Positions 10,301 to 21,065 of a stretch of DNA of 64,000 nucleotides are shown here, piece after piece. Below the pieces are notes generated by a model. That model searched no databases. It saw nothing but the letters and a program-made list of their open reading frames with translations, and was not told the origin of the DNA. The position numbers were made by a program, and so were the translations under genes. Origin of the DNA: Planococcus citri (Eukaryota > Arthropoda > Insecta > Hemiptera > Pseudococcidae). The stretch lies in the NCBI RefSeq assembly GCF_950023065.1, contig NC_088677.1, positions 44,408,555-44,472,554 on the forward strand, written 5' to 3'. How positions within the stretch are numbered: the first letter of the stretch is position 1; the number at the start of each line of letters is the position of its first letter.

Positions 10301-11112
10301 CATCAAGCAATAAACATTTCCGCTTAAATTACAAAGAAATCGTGGGGGTCAAACATCTAAAATTTGATCATCAGAATTCAAGCGAAAAACGTCACGACAG
10401 CCTATATGGTCTCGTAGCCATTTCCAGACACGTGTATAAGAATAAATATGAAAAAAGTGCTTCGCCTTTGATATTATGTATATCGCATTCATATATTTTT
10501 TTTATAAGTATTGGAGAAAACAACGCGTGTTGATTATTTCAAACGGTTGGGCAAGAGCGTAGGTTAAATGATTCATTTCGATATAAAACATACTTTAATC
10601 AAACAATGATAAAAGGATACGATAATTGGCGCGTTTCAACGGTAATAAAGTTGCTAATTAATCGTTCTAATTATGGTTTCGCGTTTAGAGACCAAGTCTA
10701 AAAATGTTACTCAATTTGATAAATTTTATTCGTTGATTCATGAATGTATATTTCTACTAGTTGAGCATAAAAGGTAGTCCACTTATTTCGCTGCCGTGTT
10801 TCAATTTTGAAAAATATTCATTGGAAAATTCTCTTGAAAATTTATTTCCATTCATCAGTATTTAACGTTAGATGGTTAATGCTAATCTCCGATGTGTACT
10901 GACGTTATTTGGAAATCGCTGCTCTAATTACTTGGCTTTTTAGAAATAAAAGGGTATTTCACTATTCATTAAAATATATCTAATAATTTTCTCTCGTTAT
11001 AGGAGCCATTGTCAAGGTGCACATGGATCGTATTTTACTTTGTGAAGCTACAGCTCTAGTCATGGAAAAATGTTTTGATATTCTTGGTATCACTACGGTA
11101 ACCCGTATGTGA
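7346..11112 (+). CDS. RARS1: Cytosolic arginyl-tRNA synthetase, 12 exons
   Basis: The coding sequence is join(7346..7390, 7461..7610, 7676..7904, 7980..8229, 8296..8609, 8687..8791, 8863..9044, 9119..9287, 9368..9528, 9601..9762, 9844..9985, 11003..11112), 672 aa. All introns are GT-AG and all phases close. The enzyme charges tRNA-Arg with arginine using ATP. Residues 1 to about 70 are a charged coiled coil (LLQEQFHSITQQ, LEKQNVKLKHRIAVLKE), like the leucine-zipper extension that docks the animal enzyme in the multisynthetase complex. The class I signature is HVGH at 220-223 (MHVGHLRST). The loop replacing KMSKS is KFKTRSG at 464-470. The conserved LNHIGDWGTQFGMLI, GFGVVLGED and YGCIKYADLSHNR blocks are present. 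The DALR anticodon-binding domain ends in LCEATALVMEKCFDILGI and terminal M672. The length is close to vertebrate RARS1 (660). Introns are 65-85 nt except intron 11, which is 1,017 nt. Exon 10 ends at the less common donor AAA|GTTGGT, chosen because it alone keeps the conserved reading EKEWKLAKVLLQFQD. Confidence 0.97.
9986..11002 (+). other. Long last intron of the arginyl-tRNA synthetase gene
   Basis: This 1,017-nt intron interrupts the anticodon-binding domain between residues 636 and 638. It is more than ten times longer than any other intron in the gene. It is less rich in TACCTA motifs than intergenic DNA. I see no nested gene or mobile element with clear ends. Confidence 0.7.
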
Positions 11113-11552
11113 ATTTATGGGCTTTTTAAACCTCCGCAATGATTTTGCGGATTTTAATTTATTTATTCGAGTTGAATTTTTTTATAAAGGTTGGTTTTTC
11201 TTTGATCAGAAGTATTGTTTTTTATTAAAACTACGATGGCTTGTCTTTTACACGAACGAACTAATGTAGTTGTAAATTCGTAACTCAAAGTATTACGTGT
11301 AAATATATTTTTCAAATTAAACTATATGGAATCGGCATTTTCTTTGTAAGGTTCTTCATTTTGTTTTCTTTAATTTTTCGTCGGGTGTAATTTTTTGTTT
11401 TATTTTTATTTTCCTTGGTTTCGCTATGTATCTTACCAGTCGTGCAGTGATGAAGATTCTGAGAAAATCCTGCATTTGGCTTGGTAATGGTGTATTTGTC
11501 GTTGGAATTTATCCTTCCTAAATTCACCACACTGCGTGAAAATGAATACGTA

Positions 11553-11558
11553 AATAAA
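11553..11558 (+). promoter_or_regulatory. Candidate poly(A) signal of arginyl-tRNA synthetase
   Basis: AATAAA about 440 nt after the stop codon at 11110-11112. It is the first canonical hexamer I see downstream. A shorter 3' UTR using a variant signal (ATTAAA near 11316) is also possible. Confidence 0.4.
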
Positions 11559-13836
11559 AAAGAAAGAGTTACATTAGGTACATTGTTATTGTAAAATAAC
11601 AGATTTCGTAAATTTCGTCGTCTCAGGAAAAATCCTGAAATTATTTGATATTCTGTTTAGTTTTGTTTTTATTTTGTCTGCAAATGTCTGGGTGTTAAAT
11701 TTTAATTTCTATTATTGAAATTGGGTTTGATTTTCAATGGAATCGAACCCCTTTATAAAACACAAGTTTACTATATGAAAATCTTACATCTAAAACTTCG
11801 CTATTCGAAAAGCCAGTTGTATGCGGTTGTATGTTTTGTACATGTATTTTTCTTTCTGTTTGTGTCGTTACACGAAACGTGTTTCGCATTTCTTTTTCAC
11901 TTGATTTAAAGTTTGGTGAAATAGTAGAAAAAACGAAGAAAAAAAATAGGGTATGCTTAACATTTTTTTGAATCTGCGTAAAACGAAAAAGTAACATCAT
12001 TGCTGTATTTCAAAGATAAAAATTTCTTACGCTCCTTTGTAAGTTTAAAAAAGGTTCGCAAATTGAATAAATTCTGTTTTGTATGCGTACTAGGGAAGGC
12101 TTAGACATAAATATTGTCCTTCTTCAAAATCAAAGAAGCGTAAACATTCGAAAATTATACCCTTTAGTAAAGCTCTTCAAATTTGCGGAGAATCAAGGTA
12201 CTACTACGATGGTGATGTAGCTTTGATTCTTGATGCAAAAGCGACCATTCATGCGTTGTATTGTATCTGAATTTTTACGCGGTGTTGTTTTGGAATACGT
12301 ATGTTATAAACATATTGTTTGTAATAGTTTTTTTTTTCATCGAAATTGATTTTTTTCTGTCTCTTTTTCTGATTTAAAACTGAAATGAATGATTTAGGCC
12401 GAGTTGTGTATTGAAGGGGCAAAATACTGAATTTGAGAAAATCTCAATTTCTAGAATTTAGGAAAAACTTGTGATTTTTTATTATTTTATGTAATTAAGT
12501 ATTGAAGTTTCTTTTTTCATTTATTCAAATTTGATTGCTTATAAGTAAGCCGTTTGTACTTTGTTTTTGTTCATCACAAAAAATCAGATCGGAAACTATT
12601 CAAATCTAAATTTAAATCATTGTAAGTAGGTAAGTACTCACAGTTTCCAAATGGAGTAAAAAATGAAGTAGGTAAATTTTGGGAAATCTGATTTTAAAGA
12701 CCAAATTACCATTTTGAATATGTTGCGAAGGCAAAGTAATGTCATCTCAATCGTCAATGTTCACTTTCTAATGGTTTTCTCACAATTTGAAAATATTTCC
12801 TTCAGCTGCTTCAGTGCTTGAAAACTGCTACAATTGTCGATTACAGCCCGTACCATAATTCTTTTCAATTTCAACATTTAAATGAAAGAATAAAAACAAA
12901 AGCTACAAGAAATTTTAATTACGAAAAAGCGCGAAAGTGGAATGTGTGGAAAAAAGGATCACGTAGCGCAATTTGATTTCGCTTTTTTCCTCTTTTTTTT
13001 TTTTTTTTTTAAATAAAATTTTTACAACAAACGGATATAACTTTTTATCTTATAAGCCGAACTGTTAAGAGTGTATGTTTTATAGGAAAACGAATAAGGT
13101 GAAGGGTAAAAGATGACACGACAATACTTTTAAAACGGGTTTTTTCTCTTGGAAAAAAAAAGGAAGCGTAAAGCGTGTAGAGAAAACGGAAGAATAAAAA
13201 AATAGCGGGATGCGATGATTTTATCTCTTCTAGAAACGTCGTCACCTTTTAAACGCATTTTCAAGAAGAATAGCAAAAATGAAAAAATATTCTGAAAAAG
13301 AAAAAAAAGCACGAGAGAGAACAAAAATGTCAAAACTCGGTTAAAGGGAACGAATACTGGTTCAAAGTTAATCTTAAATTATGTAAGTTGCGGATGAACG
13401 GTGCGAGCGCAGTGAGGCGTTATTTCCGTGTGTATTCCTCCGTAAAAGTGTACCCTTGGAGCCCCCGATTGCCGCTGGTTCGTCGGTTGATGGAAAAGTA
13501 CGGCTATTTTTTTCGAGCCCTTTTATCGTCTTTACGAAGCTACAACAAGTATCCCTCTCCTCTCTGATACGAATAAAAAGAAAAATTATTCGCATTCCGT
13601 TCTTTCTCCTTTTTTTTTTTTTTTTTTTCATATTATTTTATCTCATGTTGTCAATCTTGTCGATGTGTTGAAACAAAAGTGTAAATTGTTGAGATTTTTT
13701 TTTACTACCGAAAGAAATTCCTGAAAGCTTGGGTATCCTTTGGTATTGGTGTGACTCCAGCGGAATTTTTCTTCCAATACTTAGGTGTACCTCTTCTGCG
13801 GTCAGTATCCTTATATATTAAAAGATGTTTGAAGGA
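11559..13836. other. Gene-free AT-rich stretch with poly-T and polypurine tracts
   Basis: No supported gene. It holds a T-run near 12993-13010, a purine-rich segment at about 13130-13340, and another T-run near 13608-13628. A short hairpin (AGAATCAA at 12189-12196 pairing with TTGATTCT at 12223-12230) is present. The segment 13390-13530 is richer in CpG and GC, but neither strand gives a protein I recognise. Confidence 0.5.
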
Positions 13837-14190
13837 AAACCTTGATAGAGTCCGCCAGCCTTTTCTACTGAACCGATTTCAACAAATTTTTTTTTTAAAC
13901 GTTCCTTTTAACGTGTAGATATGTCATCAAGAAAAAAAAATCGAAAATTTTGAAATTAAGGGCCGAAAAAATTGAAAAAACACGTTTTCTATTGTGTTTA
14001 AACAATAGAATTTCGAGTAGAAACCTTGATAGAGTTCGCCAGCCTTTTCTATCGAACCGATTTCGACAATTTTTTTTTCAAGCGTTCCTTTTGACGTGTA
14101 GATATGTCATCAAGAAAAAAAAATCGGAATTTTTCAAATTAAAGGCCGAAAAAATTGAAAAAACACTTTCTCTATTGTTTATAAATGCAC
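13837..14190. repeat. 184-bp tandem duplication, two diverged copies
   Basis: Copy 1 starts with CTTGATAGAGTCCGCCAGCC at 13841 and copy 2 with CTTGATAGAGTTCGCCAGCC at 14025, an offset of 184 bp. Both continue through matching blocks (GAACCGATTTC, CGTGTAGATATGTCATCAAG, GGCCGAAAAAATTGAAAAAA) with scattered substitutions and length changes in T-runs. Diverged tandem pair; no coding content. Confidence 0.9.
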
Positions 14191-15218
14191 ATATTACAAT
14201 GCACACCGACAACAATACACTCAGAACGTTGCTATGTGGGCGTGTTTACAGCGTAGGGGTGTTGAGGAGGGAATGATGTTGTTGTTTGTTGTGTTGCGAG
14301 GTACATTCATTGCTATAGTATTTTATTTTTTTCAAAACTGGAATGTGGTGTCTGTTAAAATAATAAGGAGAGGAGGTTCTACACTTGAGATCATTTTTGG
14401 GTTAGGATTTTATTTCAACAGCACAAATTTAAATGTTTAGTGGAACATTGTTTGTAAAAAAGTTAAAGTGAAGATGGAGAAGGGTTCAGTACAGTGTAGC
14501 CAGAATTTTCTCAAAGAGAGGGCAAAACCAGATTTTTAGGTATGAAAAATCGAAATTAGAGGTAATGTAATGGAATCCCTTCTTAATGTATGATAATTTG
14601 TATGGAAATGAAGGTGCAATTACTGCTCAAGTGAAGTGAAAGCGAAAATTTGTTGAAAAAAATGGGTCGAAAAAACGAAAAAACGGTTCATTATTGCGTG
14701 CATTATTTCTAATTTTCACACGCGGGGGGGGGGGGGTGGCTCAAGTCACGTCCCTCTCTTAGCTAAGCCACCACTGATAGGGTTTCTATACTTGGGATAC
14801 AAATTTGACTATCCTACCTCAGATTTTCATTTAATAGGATTGAATTACTGCAGCATACTCACTACCTACTCATTTTATGCCATCATTTTACAAAAATTTT
14901 AAACATTTTTCTACCCAATTTTACATATACCTAGAATTTCAGAAATTTTACTCCTAAAAAATGATGATACCTAATTATCAAGAGTCAGTAAGTATACCAG
15001 AGTAATTCAATACCCCAAGTATAAATCTGAAGTGAATAGATGTAAGTTTTTTGAGAAAAAAAATTTCGTTAATTCATTGTAGAAATTGATAGAAATATTG
15101 TTCAAACTTGAATTTTTTAAACATTGTACTTTAGAACCAGAGTAGAATTTGCTATTGACACATTGCAGCTGATTTGCATTTAGGAGCAGGGGCATGAGTT
15201 GAGTTGTTAAAAAATTGA
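14191..15218. other. Gene-free stretch with a G13 run
   Basis: No supported gene. A run of 13 G occurs at 14724-14736, followed by GTGGCTCAAG and, 30 nt later, AGCTAAGCCACC, a weak inverted pair that suggests an old mobile element end. The remainder is AT-rich. Confidence 0.5.
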
Positions 15219-15336
15219 GCCCCGGAGGGGCGAGAGGCCTGAGCGAAGCGAGGGTCAGGGCGAGCAGCACGAGCGAAGCGAGTGCGCGAGCTATGGAGGC
15301 GGAGGTCGCGGAGCGACCTAGGGGGCGAAGCCCCCT
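15219..15336. repeat. GC-rich chain of mini-hairpins
   Basis: A sharply GC-rich island in AT-rich DNA made of consecutive inverted repeats with GGA or GAA loops. They are GCCCC-GGA-GGGGC (15219-15231); CCTGA...TCAGG enclosing GCGAAGC (15238-15259); a second GAGCGAAGCGAG (15271-15282); AGGTCGC-GGA-GCGACCT (15303-15319); and AGGGGGC-GAA-GCCCCCT (15320-15336). The d(GCGAAGC) sequence is known to form an unusually stable mini-hairpin. The CCCTCGCTTCGCTC core of the satellite-like arrays at 42.9 and 59.9 kb is present here in reverse complement. Confidence 0.85.
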
Positions 15337-17024
15337 AGTTGTTGTAATTTTATGTTGCCAAAACCTTATTATTAGCGAATGGATCGCTGCAGCTTGAAAA
15401 GCTCGTCGTTCAATTCGTGCGATAGGTACATGTCAAGTTCTTATAAAGTAAAACGCGTCAAAATACGAGAGACCCATGTTTCATGTTTCCATGTTTACCA
15501 CACAGTCGATGTGTTTGATGTGTTGCCTCGCACCTGTCAGACCGGCGATGTTCCATCTGTATGTATGTAGGTATTAGGTATACTCATCGTAGCTTCCTAT
15601 GCTCTCTGATTTCATGCATACATGTGCCAATGTCAAGTAGAAAGCACCCCCTCTCCAAAAAATTGCTTCAAAAGTGGGTTTTGAAAATGTAATGATACGT
15701 ACCTATGTTTATTCATTTCGGAAACCTGTAAGTATGCCCTATGTACTTTCTTAATTTACAACCCTCCCTCCCCCGGCCATCTTATCAAGCGGGAAGAAAA
15801 TTTTGCGTCGATGAAAAATATGTGTATTTGAATGTTTTATGTTCCACAGGTTTTTCATTCATTTATCCAATGGTTCGGCCGAACTACTGCACCAATCCTC
15901 GTCTCCCTCACCCTTGTCTGTAATAAACAACTCTATGGTATTTTCTTCGTGTTTAGCATTGAATACCAGACAACGTTAATGTTCCCCAATTATTGACAAG
16001 CTTTCATTCTAAAGCATTAAGTTTCAATTTTTTTTATCGAGTATGGGTGGGGGTTCGCTGGTATGTTTGCAAGGGTGTATTCTACGAGAAAATTTGTCGT
16101 GCCCTAACATGTTCTTTGCCAAATTTCCTATCCGGCAGCGGGCAGTTCAAAGCTTTTTCAAAAATACATAAATTCGAATTTCATTCATTTCGATCTCAGT
16201 TTCCCCCTTTGGAGATCGAGTACACAAATAACCGCTAATCCACCTTTTTTAAATGGTTTACTTAGGTAAAAATTGAGCTTGTTTGATCGGACTATTAGAT
16301 ATAGCGTACGGACCAATCCGCTCAACATTTGGGTGTCGGTCCAGTGTAAAAATGAAAGTCTTTACTACTCGTAATTCATAAATCTGTGTGCTACTGACTT
16401 TCCAAAAAAGTTGGATGATTTTTTCCACATTTAAAAATTTGTTTTCTTTATAATCTGAAAAAATTGATATTATTCTTGAAATAATTAAGGTGAAAAAGGC
16501 ACATCCAGACTGTTTTTATCATCATTCTCGGAAACTTCAAGCTGCTTAGATAGTTCATTTACTCGTAATGTGGTATGTAGCTGTTTTTTATTATGCATAG
16601 ACAGCAATTTGCACAAAATTTACTCAATGATTTTTCTCAACTTTTGGTTATTTTTGAAGTTTTGGAAAAAAATGCAAATAATTATTCCTTGGGGGCGAAT
16701 GACATTTTTTAGACAATTTAAGCATTACCAAAAAAACATTTTGAAATTGAAAAGAAAATTTCACATGAGGTAAATGACCTCCTGTAAGTGTGAGCTAACG
16801 AATGAAACTTACATTTTTCTAAAATGTACAATAGTCTGCATACTCTCTTTTCAAAAGGCGAACATCTATTTGAATCTGAAACACGACTGATTCGCTTACT
16901 CGGTTTTGTATCAACAAAACAGTACGTATTCAGTAGATAATAAATGTATAATCTACCCATTCGAAATGCCAAACAATATTCATGGGGTTGAAATAATTAA
17001 GGGATTACATACCTAACGTACCTA
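15337..17024. other. Gene-free stretch, mixed composition
   Basis: No supported gene. Several short open frames exist on the plus strand (for example 15993-16238), but none has recognisable motifs or a plausible splice context. The segment 15740-16250 is less AT-rich than its neighbours. Confidence 0.45.
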
Positions 17025-17070
17025 ACTACGTAGTACGTAGTACGTAGTACGTACCTACTACCTACCTATT
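17025..17070. repeat. Simple-sequence tract of TACG/TACC units
   Basis: Overlapping copies of CTACGTAGTACGTAG followed by CTACC units; an extreme case of the TAC-rich motif scattered over the whole window. Confidence 0.85.
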
Positions 17071-20000
17071 ATTTTTAGTCGATAAAAAATGACATTAATT
17101 TCAGAACGACATGTTAATACACAATAATATACTTACTACGTAGGTACGCGCGAATTTCATTTTTGTTCATGGTTTATCATTATCATCAGAGTGAATAGGT
17201 AAAAGTACCAAGTAAAAATATGTACCTACCATTATTAGGTATCTTTTTTGATTACATCAAATTTTTTTGTTTTTCATCTCCAGGATGTTAGACTTACTTA
17301 TCTGCTGCACTCATGCACTTCTTGATTTTTTTAAAATTCGACTCTGATAAGGTATTTATTCCGAGATATTCGTCCTTACTAAAATAAATAATACGCACTT
17401 ACTCAACCGCCAAAAATTGCCCGCAATATCTATCTATTATAAGCAATTTCTTATTTCTGCTTCTCCTTTTCAAGTGTTCCAAAAAGCTTCATTCCATCTC
17501 AAATATATCATTACCTACTACTTCGACTTTTTGAATGGCAAAAATTAAGAGAGCATCTGAGAATACTAGCAAGGAAGCAAGGCTAATAATATCAGGCGGT
17601 GAGTTTCATTTTTTGGTTATTGGAGTGCGATTTTTTTGAAATTTCAATTTGACATTCTTGCTGTAAAAGAATTCAAAATTTTATCAAAGAGGCAGATGGC
17701 TATAATTTCAAAAACCACTGTAATAAGGGTGTGAATAAAATTTTACACTTACGAACTCTGATAAATGTTCTCGTAACTTCCTATAACTTATTGATAGATT
17801 TACGTATAGTTTCTCAAAATAAATTCCTACCTGTTTTCATTTGGTAGGTGTGGGTAATTTTTGAGTGGTGAAAAATTCAGAAAATAACAGTTTAAAAATG
17901 CGATTAATTGATCTGCGAAGTCAATTGTGAGGTATAAATCAAATTTCAGCTTTCTACCACAGTTCGATCAAACTCTTGATTTTTTCCTCGAGGAACGGGT
18001 CAAATTCAAAGTGGAAATTTTTCTGCATCCGGTCCAAAAAATTCTGCTGGTTGAGATTCCGTTCTTATTAAAATTAGTATGAATACTCAATATTCTATTT
18101 TTTTTTTGTCTGAGTTTAATGACGTTGTTCATGTTTTATTATGGATCATCGGGTTTTTTTTTTTTTTTTTTTTGAAAAGTAGGTACAAATATTTATTCAA
18201 GTTGTGGTAGTGAGTGTTATGTGATGCATTTCCAATCGTTATTTGCATGATACAAATATTAAAATTCATAGTAAGCTATAGAGAGTTTTGACTTTTAAAA
18301 ATCCTATACCATTTAACCAAAAAAGTGACCTGCATTGTTTTCCTTTCGAGGACCCTTTATTTTTTAAATTCAAGTAAATTATGTTTTTACATTTTACTTC
18401 CTATGGTTAGACGTAGGTACATTAAAATCTAGGTATATTAAGTATACAATAACTAAGCAAGAATTTTAATATTTACGCTAAAAGTGCATTGTACATACAT
18501 AATTATAATACCCATGTATGGCGCAGTGTTAGGGAAATAACGTATTGTTCTATAGAAAGGAAATGCACTCTCCCTAAAACCGTCATCCCTATAAGATGGA
18601 TTGTGAATTACCCGAATTCAGTAAATTTTTCTCTTTTCATTACTGTCCAAGAAGTGTATACCTACCTGGTAAAGATACAGCAGTGGACCTATGTAAATCC
18701 TTAATGCTAAACACGAGCATAATTATTTCATTCGAAGCTTAGGTACAATATCGAATAGGTGGAATAAAACGCATAGAATAAATTTACAAGAACGCGGTAT
18801 TGAAAAAGATGCATGGTAGAATGTGGATCAGATTTAATGAGAGGTAAACGACGTGTAGAAATGGCCCTCGTTTCAACGATAATCATAATAATTGACCCTG
18901 AATAGCATAACCACAGGTGTTAACAAACGCAGCTTGTACGGCATTCGCACGAATCCGGTGAACAGCACTTTTTGTAAATAAACTGTCAATCAAAGCATGA
19001 TATAATTTGGGCGAGAAACCGCGTGAAATTGCAAAAAGTCAACCTGTTCGAAGTAATGACCGTTAAATTAATGTACGATAAAACGTCGCGTTGCCCAATG
19101 CACCCAAAACTTTTACTTATTTTTCAAATCGACTGAAAAATTCTCCTAGGAATAATAATCTAATTTAGATCAATTTCGATAAGTCGCTAGATACACTTAT
19201 CAAGGAGTTTGCGGTGTAAAACTCATCCCTTCGAAAATAATACCTTGGGGAATTATCCGCTTGTAATTCTCATAGGGTAAAATAGACAAAGCTCAGCCTT
19301 AAAATGACACGTTGCTGACAGATTAATAATTGAACTGCTCCCTATTTTGAAATATGCCCAAGTTATGCTGTTCCATTTTGCGTTTTTCGTCATGTTTACG
19401 TGTATATACATGTAGTATGAATTGAATGTAAAAAGTTATTCCTAGTAATGTGTGCTGCGCTGCAGAGTTTCCATCACTGTGGTTGTAAATTAAGAATTTC
19501 AAAACATGTACTCGTATTTTCGGCGCAAATTAATTTTCTCTCGTGCTCGTCACGTTTTCAATTTTGTTTCAATTTTTGTTGATTTTTTTTTTTTCTTTCG
19601 CAATATATTTAGCCGTTTGTGTTGACGTAAGTTGCCGGAATAGTGCGAATTTCATCATCGTTGAAGTTTGCTGGAGATGTTGAGATGCCTTGAAGCATTT
19701 GGTGACTGCCTGCTTTTAATATAATTTAATGTCAAAATTTTTGCGCCAAAAATTCATCTTTTAAGAACTATGCAGGCGAATCTTCAATTTTGAACTGGGT
19801 TCTTTTCTTTAAGATTTTAATTTTTGCAAACGTAATGACGCAACGCAACATAAAATTCATAAACAAGGAATGGGAAGAAAGTTTTCAAAATATCAAATTC
19901 AAAATTTACCAGATTCGGATGAAATATTGAAAAACTGAAATTCTAATAGCGGTAACTATAGGCCTACATGATAAGTAGCTTCGTACCTATATAAAAATAT

Positions 20001-20089
20001 TTCTGTGGAATTCCTTTAGCCTACATAATTTTTATACCTATCTCCCTATACTTACTTACGTACAAGGAGGACTGCATTTTGAAAAGAAC
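17071..20089. other. Gene-free stretch with a T20 run and a regulatory-like block
   Basis: No supported gene. A run of 20 T lies at 18154-18173. The block 18780-19330 has balanced composition, no TACCTA motif and few homopolymers, unlike its flanks. It contains AACCACAG, a match to the Runt-family core. It could be conserved regulatory DNA; this is inferred from composition only. Confidence 0.4.
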
Positions 20090-21065
20090 ATGATCTGAAA
20101 CTCTCATAACCAAAATTTCAGTTGTCCAAGTTAATTTTTAGATTTTTGACGAATTTTTGAAGGAAAATATGCAAAGTAATACTGAAACTATGTAATATCA
20201 ACTCCTCCGAACCGAATTTCACTATTTCTGGTGCGACTTTCAATTTCTCCATTTTATACCCGAGGAAAAATTTTATAAAAAATCAAAATTTTTCTGTTCG
20301 TAAAGAAATTTTTGAAAATTGCGCGAATGGCTGTATCTTGTCTATAACTAACCACCCAAATTCGAATTTCAAAATTTTGACCCATTTTCGAGTCTTCGGC
20401 GCAATTTTCGACTAAGCTAGAATTTTAAAATTTTTACAGAAGAGTGGAAATTGATTTGGACAGCTACGTAAAAATCAAGTTATGGTTTATTTTTCAGGCG
20501 GACATCTGCTCCTCGCCCATCCGATCCGAATTTTAATATTTTGAGCCATTCTAGATCCTCAGCGTGATTTTCGATTTCCCCAGAATTTTAAAATTACTTC
20601 AGAAGAAGTGGAAACCAAACTGGGCGTTTAAAAATTGAATTGTGACTTGTGTTCGATTTACTCAACGATATTTTTAAAATGAAAGGTAAGTGAAGAATGC
20701 TGGTCAAAAATACCTCACTCGAGTTGTCCGTCTGAAAATCGGATCAAATGTAAATAAACTCGTTTAACAGGTCAAGAATGAATCACAACTAAATTTTTAG
20801 CTGCGAAAATTGTAACGGCCGCTCCATCTAAAGAAATTCAAAAATTGTGGAGAAATTAAAAATCGCGTTGAAGGCTCCAAAATGGCTAGAAATAGCAAAA
20901 TTCTACTTTAGGAATATGATATTAGTTTCTAGATTAATTTCCATCATTTTTACTCAGTAAGTTCGCATGTTTCAAAAAAAAATAAACCGCTGAAATGGTC
21001 AATTTTCGAATCATTAAAAATTCGTCAAAAATTGAACATTTAATTTGGGCCGCAGAACTTTTGGT
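20090..21065. repeat. Diverged inverted repeat with internal tandem copies
   Basis: The left part (20110-20165) and the reverse complement of the right part (21005-21063) share CCAAAANTT...TTTTTGACGAATTTTT. Further in, GAATTTCACTATTTCT (20212) matches the complement of 20890-20905. Two direct copies about 155 bp apart inside share the order TTTTGACCCATT/TTTTGAGCCATT, CAATTTTCGA/GATTTTCGA, AGAATTTTAAAATT and AGAAG(A)GTGGAAA (20383 and 20538). It looks like an old repetitive element rather than a gene. Confidence 0.6.

Noticed and set aside
11735..11755. tRNA B-box-like sequence on the minus strand (GGGGTTCGATTCC)
   Set aside because: No T-stem pairing, A box or acceptor stem around it.
14391..14412. 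Partial match to the bantam microRNA (TGAGATCATTTT)
   Set aside because: The match stops after 12 bases and there is no complementary arm nearby.
15215..15397. Open frame across the GC-rich island (Ala/Arg/Glu-rich)
   Set aside because: The frame is a by-product of repeated GAGCGAAGCGAG units; the sequence is explained by hairpin repeats.
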